Positions 1 through 6,817 of a stretch of DNA of 12,889 nt are shown here, one piece after another. A program made the translations under genes and the position numbers. The stretch is from Patulibacter sp. (GTDB lineage Bacteria > Actinomycetota > Thermoleophilia > Solirubrobacterales > Solirubrobacteraceae), in contig JALRCL010000741.1 of the NCBI GenBank assembly GCA_023268575.1, forward strand, positions 1-12,889, read 5' to 3'. The stretch's first letter is position 1, and each line of letters opens with the position of its first letter. The notes beneath the pieces were generated by a model. It saw only the letters and a program-made list of their open reading frames with translations, made no database searches and was not told the DNA's origin.

Positions 1-18
1 GACCGCGACCGCGACCGC
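1..18. repeat. Three tandem GACCGC units at the left edge
   Basis: The first 18 bases are three exact copies of GACCGC, with a further GA following. On the minus strand they encode alternating Ala-Val inside the last visible membrane segment of the Lnt-like protein. This is probably ordinary coding low complexity. Confidence 0.5.
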
Positions 19-582
19 GATGATCGCCGCCACGAGGACCGACGTGCCGCGCTCGCCGAGCCACTCCGCGGTCTGGACGAGCTCCGGTCGGTCGAGGAGG
101 ATCGAGGCCGGGGTCCACCCGAACGGCCGGGGCAGCGAGCAGGCGACGAGGACCGCCACCGGGAAGGCGACGAGCTCGGGGCTGCCGAGCCGGCGGCGCA
201 GCAGCGCGTGGGCCGCGCCCCCGACGGCCCACGGCAGCGACTGGACCCCGAGCAGCAGGCAGAGACCGGCGAGGCCGCCCACGACCCCGAGGTCGGTGAA
301 GCGCTGGACCGTCGTCACCACGAAGCTCAGCGGCACCACCTGTCCGATGACCGCCCAGACGACCCCGGCGAGCGCCGCGGTGCGCCAGCCGTCGGCGGTG
401 CGCCAGGCGAGCGCGAGCAGGGCGAGCGCGACGAGCAGCGCCAACGGGGTGAGCGAGACCGGCGGTGGGGCCAGTCCGCCGATGGCACCGCCGACCGCGG
501 CCAGCGCCCCGGTCCGCCCTCGGCGGCACGCGGTCGCGTGCCGGGGGGCGTCGGCCGCGCCGGGCCTGCGGGTCCGGGGCAC
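1..582 (-). CDS. lnt: Apolipoprotein N-acyltransferase-like protein, N-terminal part (runs off left edge)
   Basis: Lnt transfers a third acyl chain to the N-terminal cysteine of lipoproteins, acting in the cytoplasmic membrane. The visible 194 residues are the hydrophobic N-terminal half, with about five membrane segments near residues 30-47, 57-76, 86-110, 123-138 and 178-194. The stretch PFGWTPASIL followed by PELVQTAEWLGERG resembles the Lnt segment that leads into the nitrilase domain. That domain, with its Glu-Lys-Cys catalytic triad, lies beyond the window, so the call rests on the membrane half alone. The chosen GTG at 582 lies 10 bases after the stop of the ABC ATPase, and no clear ribosome binding site is seen, so translation may be coupled. 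A lipoprotein gene two positions upstream in the same run fits an Lnt role. An unrelated polytopic membrane protein remains possible. Confidence 0.62.
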   Translation of the reverse strand, partial: MPRTRRPGAADAPRHATACRRGRTGALAAVGGAIGGLAPPPVSLTPLALLVALALLALAWRTADGWRTAALAGVVWAVIGQVVPLSFVVTTVQRFTDLGVVGGLAGLCLLLGVQSLPWAVGGAAHALLRRRLGSPELVAFPVAVLVACSLPRPFGWTPASILLDRPELVQTAEWLGERGTSVLVAAIIAVAVAV

Positions 583-592
583 GTCGGCGCGC

Positions 593-1384
593 TCAGCCGG
601 GTGCACCGGACGCGTCGCGCATCGCGGCGACGTAGAGCGACTCGAGGTCGGCGTGCCCGGAGCGACGCAGGAGCTCGGGCACCGGACCCTCGTGCAGCAC
701 GCGGCCGTCGCGCAGCAGGGCGATCCGGTCGCAGCTGCGCTCGACCTCGTGCAGCTGATGCGAGCTCAGCAGGACGGCGACCCCGCGTTCTCGTAGGGTC
801 GTCAGGAGCCGGCGGACCATCCGCACCCCGACCGGATCCAACGCCGAGGTCGGCTCGTCGAGCAGCACGAGCGTCGGTTTCCCGACGAGCGCCTGCGCGA
901 GGCCGAGGCGCTGCTGCTGGCCCTTGGAGAGGGTCCCGACCCGGGCGTCCCGGCGCTCGGCGAGGCCGACGAGCGCCAGGAGCTCCATCCGCTCGGGAAC
1001 GCCGGAGGCGCTGCCGGCGAGCCGCTGGTGCAGGCGCAGCGTCTCGTCGACGGTCTGCCAGGACGGGAAGCGGAACAGCTCGGCGAGGTACCCGACGCCG
1101 ATGCGGGCCGACGGGTCGGTCGCCACGCGTCCGTGGAGCTCGACGACCCCGGCGTCGGGCCCGGCGAGGCCGGCGGCCAGCCGCAGCAGCGTCGACTTGC
1201 CCGCACCGTTGGGTCCGAGCAGCCCGACCTGCTCGCCCGGCGCGACGACGAGGTCGATCCCGGGCAGCACCGTCCGGCCGCGGTGGCGCTTGACCGCCCC
1301 ACTGACGCGGAGCGGTGGCGCGGCCGGACGCGACGCCGATGCCGGGCCCGCGGGCCGGCGCGCATCGGGGTCGCGCCCGGGCAC
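593..1384 (-). CDS. ABC transporter ATP-binding protein
   Basis: A 263-residue ATPase that would power transport by a partner membrane protein. It has Walker A GPNGAGKS at 57-64, the signature LSKGQ at 152-156, Walker B LVLLDEPTS at 172-180 and the switch His209 in SSHQL. The glutamine of the Q-loop appears to be replaced (GYLAELF near 99-105), a variation common in NosF/CcmA-like ATPases. The first 25 or so residues are Ala/Pro/Arg-rich and atypical, so the true start may be later, but the GTG at 1384 is the first in-frame start after the lipoprotein stop, only 3 bases away. No permease is adjacent. The nearest candidate on the same strand is the ABC-2 permease at 3212-4078, on the other side of the lipoprotein. 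The function as an ABC ATPase is certain; the substrate is unknown. Confidence 0.93.
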   Translation of the reverse strand: MPGRDPDARRPAGPASASRPAAPPLRVSGAVKRHRGRTVLPGIDLVVAPGEQVGLLGPNGAGKSTLLRLAAGLAGPDAGVVELHGRVATDPSARIGVGYLAELFRFPSWQTVDETLRLHQRLAGSASGVPERMELLALVGLAERRDARVGTLSKGQQQRLGLAQALVGKPTLVLLDEPTSALDPVGVRMVRRLLTTLRERGVAVLLSSHQLHEVERSCDRIALLRDGRVLHEGPVPELLRRSGHADLESLYVAAMRDASGAPG

Positions 1385-1387
1385 GGG

Positions 1388-3052
1388 CTACTTCTTGCCC
1401 TTCTTCGGGAGGTACTGGGCCAGGCCCTTGCACCCGGCGGTCGACCTCGCGCGGCCGCGCTTGGCGGTCAGCGAGACCGAGCGCTTCGCCGGCAGGCCGA
1501 CGACGAGCGGGAACGCCGTCCCCGAGCCGGTCCAGCCGCGCGCCTTGCCGGTCGCGCCCAGGATCCGCCACGTCGTGCCGGACGGCTTCGTCGTCCCGTC
1601 GCTGGAGACGGCGAGGCACACGAGCGTCCGGCGATCGCTGCGCGAGCGCGCCAGCAGCCGGCCGGTGCCCTTGAGCCCGAAGGCCGTCGGGCTCAGCAGG
1701 ACGCGCTCACCGTCCATCCGGATCGCGTAGTCCGCGTTGCGCAGGACGCCGAGCGCCGGGGCCTGCTTGCGCTGGCGCCTCGTGAGCTTCGCGCTCATCC
1801 GGCCACGCAGGACCGCGCCCTTCGTCGTCAGCCGCCCGGCCGCGTACGCGGTCTTGCCGACCGTCACGAGCTTTGGCGCGCCGCCGACGGTCGTGGCGAC
1901 CTTCACCGTCCGCGGCTTCCGTGCGGCGTGCGTCTTCGAGCGCGCCGGTGCGGTGACGCGCACGAATCGGCCCCAGCTGTTGTGTCCGACGCCGTCGAAG
2001 AAGCTGATCTCGGTGAACTTCAGGCCTGGGCTCGTGAACGCGTGCGTCCGAGAGCTGTCGCAGGTGGGGTAGATCGGGTTGCTCGCGTCGGCGTCGGCGG
2101 GGCTCTCGTAGAACCAGACGCAGCCGCCGGTCGCCCCTGCGGGCGGGGGCGGCGTGATGCTCAACGTGACAGGGGTCCCGACTGACACGGAGGCGGGGAC
2201 GTCGTAATCCTTGGCTCCCAGGCCGGAGGCCTCCACGGTCGTGGTGACCGGGTGCGTCGCGACGCGTCCCTGGTCGTCGACGGCGCTGAGGCACGCGTTG
2301 AGCGGGCCGGCCGATCCGGGGGCGGTCGTCAGGAGTTGTCCACCGGTCGACGTCGCCTCGGGCGTGCCGTCGTTGTCGAGGTCCAGCGCGTAGCGGACGA
2401 CGGGCCTCGCGCTCGTCGTGCCACCGGGGTCGACGCCCAGCGACTGACCCGCGATCACCTTCAGCGGATTGACGCGGAAGCCCCAGCTGAAGCCGTCGGG
2501 GACGCTCGGCGTCGTGCCGCAGCGGACCGGCGCCGGCGGGGTGCCGGGACCGGTGGCCGGTGCGTCGCCGGTGCCGGGCGTCACGACGCGGATCGTCTTG
2601 CTCGCGATCGTGTAGGCGGGCAGCTGGCCCTCGGGGGCGTCGGCCTCGATCCGGACCTGCAGCACGGCCTCGCGCGTGCCCGGCGCTGCGGCCGCGAAGG
2701 TCGTCCGGAACTCGCCCTTCACCACCGAGCAGGCGCTGCCGGACGCGAGGGTCTCCAGGCCGCCGAGCGTCTGCTCGACCGCGCCGCCGTCCCGGAACAC
2801 GAACGCGGCCACCGGGCATGCCTGCGGATCGTCACCGATCTTCGATCCGGCGATCGAGACGTCGACGGGCTGGCCCGCCGTGACCTCGTCGGGCGCGACC
2901 AGCACGCCCCCGTCGCGGTGCGTGGCGGTTCCGGCGATGGCCGCCGCCAGGTCCTGGTCGTTCGGTCCGCAGCCGGTGAGGGCGAGGCCGGGGACGGCGA
3001 GCAGCACCAGCGCCGCTGCGTGCTTGCCCCTCGATCGTGGTGGTCGGGTCAC
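1388..3052 (-). CDS. Large secreted lipoprotein with Ig/PKD-like domains
   Basis: A 554-residue lipoprotein of unknown function. The N-terminus is a classic lipoprotein signal: arginine-rich residues 2-10, a hydrophobic core at 12-25, and lipobox LTGC with Cys28 as the acylated residue. The mature part looks like beta-sandwich modules: one around 48-157, a PKD-like one around 187-274 containing DLDNDG (224-229, a calcium-loop-like pattern), and a third around 283-367. The C-terminal region (about 368-554) is basic and ends KKGKK. Eight further cysteines (79, 108, 178, 254, 311, 331, 479, 541) could pair into disulfides outside the cell. It starts at GTG with AAGGAG 8 bases upstream. The ABC ATPase begins 3 bases after its stop and Lnt follows, so the three are probably co-transcribed. 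It may be an extracellular partner of that transporter; this is inference. Confidence 0.85.
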   Translation of the reverse strand: MTRPPRSRGKHAAALVLLAVPGLALTGCGPNDQDLAAAIAGTATHRDGGVLVAPDEVTAGQPVDVSIAGSKIGDDPQACPVAAFVFRDGGAVEQTLGGLETLASGSACSVVKGEFRTTFAAAAPGTREAVLQVRIEADAPEGQLPAYTIASKTIRVVTPGTGDAPATGPGTPPAPVRCGTTPSVPDGFSWGFRVNPLKVIAGQSLGVDPGGTTSARPVVRYALDLDNDGTPEATSTGGQLLTTAPGSAGPLNACLSAVDDQGRVATHPVTTTVEASGLGAKDYDVPASVSVGTPVTLSITPPPPAGATGGCVWFYESPADADASNPIYPTCDSSRTHAFTSPGLKFTEISFFDGVGHNSWGRFVRVTAPARSKTHAARKPRTVKVATTVGGAPKLVTVGKTAYAAGRLTTKGAVLRGRMSAKLTRRQRKQAPALGVLRNADYAIRMDGERVLLSPTAFGLKGTGRLLARSRSDRRTLVCLAVSSDGTTKPSGTTWRILGATGKARGWTGSGTAFPLVVGLPAKRSVSLTAKRGRARSTAGCKGLAQYLPKKGKK

Positions 3053-3060
3053 GGGGACCG

Positions 3061-3066
3061 CTCCTT
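3061..3066 (-). promoter_or_regulatory. Ribosome binding site of the lipoprotein gene
   Basis: On the minus strand this reads AAGGAG, a strong Shine-Dalgarno match, 8 bases before the GTG at 3052. It supports that start and shows that the lipoprotein-ATPase-Lnt run has its own translation entry. The 159-base gap (3053-3211) is long enough for a promoter. A possible -10 (CATACT on the minus strand) lies in it, but without a convincing -35. Confidence 0.7.
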
Positions 3067-3211
3067 GGTCGTACTGACGCTCTCGTACCGACGTCGGGGG
3101 CTACGCGGCGCGAGCAGTATGGCGCCTCGCCACCGGTCGTGCCAGGGCGGTGCGTACGGCGTCTCCGTTTCAGCCCCGGCCACGGGTGCGGCCCGAGGGC
3201 GCGACCGCAGT

Positions 3212-4078
3212 TCAGACGTCGCTGCGCCGGACCCGCCAGGCGACGAGCGCGAGGGCGGCGGCCGTCCAGCCGGCGAGCACCGGCGCGTGCCAGCCGGCGA
3301 GCTCGCGCGCGCCGCCGAACGGCCCGATCGCCACGCCGACGGCGGCGAGGTCGCGCCCGTCGGACAGCTGGGCCAGGACGTGCCGGTAGAGCGCCTCGAA
3401 CGGCAGCAGCGCCGCGGCGACGTCGGCGACCGTCCGCAGGTCCGCCAGGCCGAAGGCGCTGCCGAGCTGGGCGACGAGCCCGACGCTCAGCCCGACGCCG
3501 ACGGTCGCGAGGACCGCGATCGTCGCCGCGGTCGTCGGGAGGGCGGTGGAGACGACGGTCCCGCCGAGCGCGACGAGGGCGACCGCGCCGCCGAGCGCGA
3601 GCGCGGGACCGGCCAGCGCGGGCGGCGACCAGTCGCCGGCGATCCGCACGACGAGGACGCTCGTCAGCCAGAGGGCGATCGCGAAGGCCGCCGCCAGACC
3701 GGCACCGGCGAGCGTGCGTCCCAGGACGATCGCCAGGCGCGACACCGGCCGCGCGGCGAGCGGTCCGAGCGCGCCGCGCTCCGCGTCGCCGCGCACCGCC
3801 GAGGCGGTGAGCGTGCCCGCCACCGTCGCGCCGAGCAGCAGCGCCACGAACGCCGCGCTGCCGAGCAGGGTCCCGCCGACGACGTCGACGGTCACCGTGC
3901 CTCCGCGTCCGCGCGCGGCCCCGAGCGCCTGGTGGGCGGCGAGCGCGAAGAGCGCCAGCAGCGCCGCGCTGACGACGAGCAGGCCGCGCGCCGCGCGCCC
4001 GCGCACGACCTCCACGAGCGTCAGGCGCGCGACGAGCAGCGCCGTGGCGAGCGGACCGGGCGGACGCACGCGCGGCAC
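3212..4078 (-). CDS. ABC-2 type permease (NosY-like)
   Basis: A membrane subunit of about 288 residues for an ABC exporter. Six hydrophobic segments are visible, near residues 31-49, 67-92, 118-145, 154-180, 183-205 and 266-281. Between the second and third lies a cytoplasmic loop with RGDAERGALGPLAARPVSR (96-114), typical of the coupling region of NosY/GldF-type permeases. The frame is open to 4195, but that would overlap the oxidoreductase on the plus strand and add a Pro/Thr-rich leader. The GTG at 4078 (or a second GTG at 4069) is preferred; neither has a clear ribosome binding site. No ATPase is directly adjacent, and the nearest is at 593-1384 beyond the lipoprotein. The gene is divergent from the oxidoreductase across a 70-base gap. 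The permease call is firm; partner and cargo are unknown. Confidence 0.82.
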   Translation of the reverse strand: MPRVRPPGPLATALLVARLTLVEVVRGRAARGLLVVSAALLALFALAAHQALGAARGRGGTVTVDVVGGTLLGSAAFVALLLGATVAGTLTASAVRGDAERGALGPLAARPVSRLAIVLGRTLAGAGLAAAFAIALWLTSVLVVRIAGDWSPPALAGPALALGGAVALVALGGTVVSTALPTTAATIAVLATVGVGLSVGLVAQLGSAFGLADLRTVADVAAALLPFEALYRHVLAQLSDGRDLAAVGVAIGPFGGARELAGWHAPVLAGWTAAALALVAWRVRRSDV

Positions 4079-4148
4079 GCTAGCCCACGGGGCGGAGGCG
4101 GGCCGCCGCGTCGGGTTCGTCGCCGGGCGCGTCGGGTAGCCGAGGTGC

Positions 4149-5168
4149 ATGGCCTTCCCCCAGCTCTGGTTCGCCGGCTCGACCGAGGAGTTCACGCCCC
4201 CGCAGCTCGTCGCGCAAGCGCGCGCCGCCCAGGACGCCGGGTTCGACGCGCTCGGGCTCTCGGACCACTGGGCGCCGTGGTTCCCGGGTGGCGAGGGGGC
4301 GCAGGCGTGGGTGACGCTCGCGGCGATCGGTCAGGTCACGAGCGCGCCGCTGGCCACCGGCGTGACGCCGATCGTCCACCACTACCACCCGGGCGTCGTC
4401 GCGCAGGCGTTCATGTCGCTCGAGTCGCTCTTCCCCGGCCGGATCACGCTCGGGGTCGGCAGCGGCGAGGCGGTGAACGAGTCGCCGCTCGGCCTCGACT
4501 GGCCGAGCGTGCCCGAGCAGCAGGCGCGCTTCGCCGCGGGCCTCTCCGCGATCCGTCGGCTGTGGGAGGGCGAGCGCGTCACCGTCGACGAGGGCTGGTT
4601 CGCGCTGCAGGACGCCCACCTCTTCACCCGCGCGGAGGGTCGCCCGCGGATGATCGTCTCGGCCTTCGGCCCGAAGGCCGCGCGGATCGCCGCCGAGCAC
4701 GGCGACGGCCTCTGGACCCTCGGCGACCCCGGGCAGGCCCCCGAGATCATCGCCGCGTACCGCGACGCGTGCGAGGAGCTCGGCCGCGAGCCGGGGACGA
4801 TCGTCCTGCAGAGCGGGATCGCCTGGGCCCGGGAGCGCGACGCGGCGATCCGGGGCGCGCGTCGCTGGAAGCCGACCCAGCTGCCGCAGCTCTACACCGA
4901 CGACATCGCCGACCAGGAGGAGATGCAGCGGCTCGCCGACGCCGAGATGAGCGACGAGCAGTTCGCGCGCGAGGGCTTCATCGTCAGCGAGGACCCGGAC
5001 GAGCACCTCGCCCGGGTTCGCGAGCTCGCCGGCCTCGGCGCCGACGCGGTCTGCCTGCAGCTCATCGGCCAGGCCGATCCGGCGGGCACGCTCGCGCTCT
5101 ACCGCGACCGGATCCTGCCGGAGCTGCGCTCGGGCGCCGTGCCCGCGGGGGCGTCGGTCGGCGGCTGA
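4149..5168 (+). CDS. F420-dependent luciferase-like oxidoreductase, glucose-6-phosphate dehydrogenase-like
   Basis: A 339-residue cytoplasmic flavin/F420-fold TIM-barrel enzyme of the LLM class, close in length to mycobacterial FGD1. The pattern SDHWAPW places Asp39, His40 and Trp44 at positions equivalent to FGD1 active-site residues as I remember them. The motif GSGEAVNE (104-111) matches the family's Gly-rich loop with its catalytic Glu. SAFGPKAARIAAEHGDGLWT (171-190) is the usual C-terminal-half signature. I could not confirm the lysines that bind the sugar phosphate, so the substrate may not be glucose-6-phosphate. Such enzymes supply reduced F420 or use it for redox reactions. The ATG at 4149 is preceded by a weak GAGG only 3 bases away. 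The gene stands alone, divergent from the permease and convergent with the cbiQ-like gene. Confidence 0.88.
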   Translation: MAFPQLWFAGSTEEFTPPQLVAQARAAQDAGFDALGLSDHWAPWFPGGEGAQAWVTLAAIGQVTSAPLATGVTPIVHHYHPGVVAQAFMSLESLFPGRITLGVGSGEAVNESPLGLDWPSVPEQQARFAAGLSAIRRLWEGERVTVDEGWFALQDAHLFTRAEGRPRMIVSAFGPKAARIAAEHGDGLWTLGDPGQAPEIIAAYRDACEELGREPGTIVLQSGIAWARERDAAIRGARRWKPTQLPQLYTDDIADQEEMQRLADAEMSDEQFAREGFIVSEDPDEHLARVRELAGLGADAVCLQLIGQADPAGTLALYRDRILPELRSGAVPAGASVGG

Positions 5169-5222
5169 CCCCGCGCGCGGCGCTCGGCGTCCCCGCGGCC
5201 TGGAGCCACCGATGACCGGCTG

Positions 5223-5249
5223 CGCCTCGGCCGCGAGGCGACCCGAGGC
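5223..5249. terminator. Candidate bidirectional terminator between convergent genes
   Basis: In the 86-base gap between the converging oxidoreductase and cbiQ-like genes there is a perfect 7-bp stem, CGCCTCG (5223-5229) with CGAGGCG (5234-5240), and a 4-base loop. A competing 7-bp pairing, GCCTCGG (5224-5230) with CCGAGGC (5243-5249), overlaps it. No T-tract follows, which is usual in very GC-rich genomes, so this rests on position and stem only. Confidence 0.45.
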
Positions 5250-5254
5250 CGGGC

Positions 5255-6031
5255 TCAGCCGACGACCAGTCGCGACGCGACGGTGATCGACGCCGCGACC
5301 GTCACGAGCCCCGCGACTCCGAGCCACTCCACGCGGGTGGCCGGCACGGTCAGCAGGCCGGGCGGCATGCCGCCGTCGTAGCCGCGGCTGATCATCGCCA
5401 GATGGACGCGCTCGCCGCGCTCGAAGCAGCGCACGAGCAGCGTGCCGGCCGAGCGGATCGTCGCCCGCGCCTGCCAGGCGAACCGCGGGTCGTCGCCGCG
5501 CGCCACGCGCGCGATCCGCATCCGCTGCAGCTCGTCGAGGACGACCTCGACGTAGCGGATCGTGAACCCCGCGATCGCGGTCAGGACCTTCGGCGCGCGC
5601 AGCCGGTCGACCCCCGCGAGGATCGCCGCCGGCGGCGTGCACGCCGCGACGACCGCGGTCGCCAGCAGGACGAGCGAGGCCTTCGCGACGATCGCCCAGG
5701 CGGTCCACAGCCCGTCGATCGACAACCCGACGCCGAGCACGTGCGTCTCCTCGCCCTGCGTCACGAACGGCAGCAGCAGGACGAAGAGGACGAACGGGAT
5801 CTCGATCACGAGCCGCGAGGCGAGCTCCAGCAGCGGCACGCGCGCCACGAGCGCCGCCGCGAGGACGATCAGGAGGTGCAGGCCGTAGGGCCAGAACGCG
5901 TGGGTCGGGCTGAGCGCGACCGCGAGCGCGAAGAGCAGGAGCGCGGCGACCTTGCACTGCGCCGGCAGTCGGTGCAGCGGGGTGTCGAGGCCGAGCAGCT
6001 CCTCGTTGCCCCCGTGTGCGGCGCCGCTCAC
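5255..6031 (-). CDS. cbiQ: CbiQ/EcfT family transporter transmembrane subunit
   Basis: A 258-residue integral membrane protein of the energy-coupling-factor T-subunit family, which links ATPases to a substrate-binding membrane subunit. CbiQ members serve cobalt uptake. Hydrophobic segments are clear through the first half and at the C-terminus. The two diagnostic Ala-Arg-Gly-type coupling motifs are present as RIARVARGDD and, about 50 residues later, AMISRGYDG. The GTG start at 6031 lies 10 bases after the upstream stop, with no visible ribosome binding site, suggesting coupling. Its usual partners (CbiM, CbiN, CbiO) are absent here. Instead it is last in a run with two small membrane proteins and a PepSY protein. 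Cobalt is favoured because of the cob genes nearby, but EcfT proteins for other vitamins or nickel look alike. Confidence 0.85.
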   Translation of the reverse strand: MSGAAHGGNEELLGLDTPLHRLPAQCKVAALLLFALAVALSPTHAFWPYGLHLLIVLAAALVARVPLLELASRLVIEIPFVLFVLLLPFVTQGEETHVLGVGLSIDGLWTAWAIVAKASLVLLATAVVAACTPPAAILAGVDRLRAPKVLTAIAGFTIRYVEVVLDELQRMRIARVARGDDPRFAWQARATIRSAGTLLVRCFERGERVHLAMISRGYDGGMPPGLLTVPATRVEWLGVAGLVTVAASITVASRLVVG

Positions 6032-6041
6032 CGGCCGCAGT

Positions 6042-6458
6042 CTACGAGCGCGCGACGTGCGGCCGTGCGCGGGACGCGGCGCGGTCGGCTCGCAACCACC
6101 AGAGGCCCCCGATCGGCAGGACGAGCGGGACGTGGCCGTAACCGCTGCCGAACCCGGACCAGACCGAGGCGTCGGGGAAGTCGGCCGGCGCCGCGAGGCT
6201 CAGCGCGCCGACGACGAGCACGCCCGAGAGCTCGAACGCACAGATCCCGGCCGCGATCCGTCGCGCGCGGCGACCGTCGCGTCGCAGGGCGATCGCTCCG
6301 GCGAGGTACACCGCCGCGGCGACGGCGGAGAGCGCGTAGGCGACCGGCGCCCGGGACGGGTCGATCGCGAGCTGGACGGCCGCCCGCGCGCCGGCCGCGA
6401 GCGCCAGCAGCGAGTACACGGCGACGAGCAGACGGCGCGGACCGTCGCGATCAGCCAC
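6042..6458 (-). CDS. Small integral membrane protein, four predicted helices
   Basis: Not recognised as a characterised family. The 138 residues contain about four membrane segments, near 10-32, 38-57, 68-88 and 107-123, with positive clusters (RRDGRRARR around 58-66) on loops expected to be cytoplasmic. A conserved-looking stretch, DASVWSGFGSGYGHVPL, precedes the last helix and may form a membrane-edge or ligand-contacting loop; I recall similar uncharacterised actinobacterial proteins. It starts at GTG 6458, overlapping the end of the preceding membrane gene by 8 bases, and ends 10 bases before cbiQ, so all four genes are probably one transcript. Serving as the substrate-binding partner of the CbiQ protein is a possibility suggested only by position. 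Confidence 0.72.
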   Translation of the reverse strand: MADRDGPRRLLVAVYSLLALAAGARAAVQLAIDPSRAPVAYALSAVAAAVYLAGAIALRRDGRRARRIAAGICAFELSGVLVVGALSLAAPADFPDASVWSGFGSGYGHVPLVLPIGGLWWLRADRAASRARPHVARS

Positions 6459-6804
6459 CGGTCACCCGCAGTCGGAGCGCCACGACGGCGGCCGCGAGCA
6501 GGCCGGCGCCGACGATCGTCGCGTCCCATGGCGTGTTGCGCGGGGAGCGCTGGCCGAGGGCGAGCGGCAACACGACGACGGACGCCACGAGGTACCCGGC
6601 GTGCGTGGCCGGTTCCGCGGCGTGGCGCCCGCCGAGCAGGCGAACGACCTCGAGCACCGCCGCGACGACGAGGACGCCCTCGAGGAAGACGACCGCCGCG
6701 AGCAGCGTCGGCGTGGGACCGCGGCCGGTCGCGGCCCGCCACAGCGCTGCGACCGCGAGCAGCAGGCCGTACCCCGCGACCGTCGCGGCGAGGTGGCCGC
6801 TCAC
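6451..6804 (-). CDS. Small integral membrane protein, four predicted helices
   Basis: Not recognised as a characterised family. The 117 residues show four hydrophobic segments, near 5-24, 33-54, 69-86 and 96-110, with a short charged loop after the second (LLGGRHAAEPATHAG) and a WDATIVG motif leading into the last. The reading frame is open upstream into the PepSY gene, but that extension is Ser/Thr/Arg-rich shadow sequence. The GTG at 6804, 13 bases after the PepSY stop, begins the plausible protein. No strong ribosome binding site is seen. It overlaps the next membrane gene by 8 bases (GTGGCTGA), so the two are almost certainly translated together and may interact. Confidence 0.7.
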   Translation of the reverse strand: MSGHLAATVAGYGLLLAVAALWRAATGRGPTPTLLAAVVFLEGVLVVAAVLEVVRLLGGRHAAEPATHAGYLVASVVVLPLALGQRSPRNTPWDATIVGAGLLAAAVVALRLRVTGG

Positions 6805-6817
6805 GGGTGGACCGCCC

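Noticed and set aside
208..2185. Overlapping long plus-strand frames opposite the left operon
   Set aside because: They are low-complexity Arg/Ala/Pro sequence opposite an ATPase with intact Walker motifs and a lipoprotein with a clear signal peptide.
593..4078. Calling the ATPase and the permease a confirmed ABC transporter pair
   Set aside because: They are separated by a lipoprotein gene and a 159-base gap, so pairing is plausible but not shown.
4079..4195. N-terminal extension of the ABC-2 permease to 4195
   Set aside because: It would overlap the oxidoreductase start and adds a Pro/Thr-rich leader unlike a permease N-terminus.
2252..5215. A 987-codon open frame on the plus strand
   Set aside because: It is Arg/Gly/Asp-rich without domains and lies opposite the lipoprotein and permease and out of frame with the oxidoreductase. 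Long open shadow frames are expected at this GC content.
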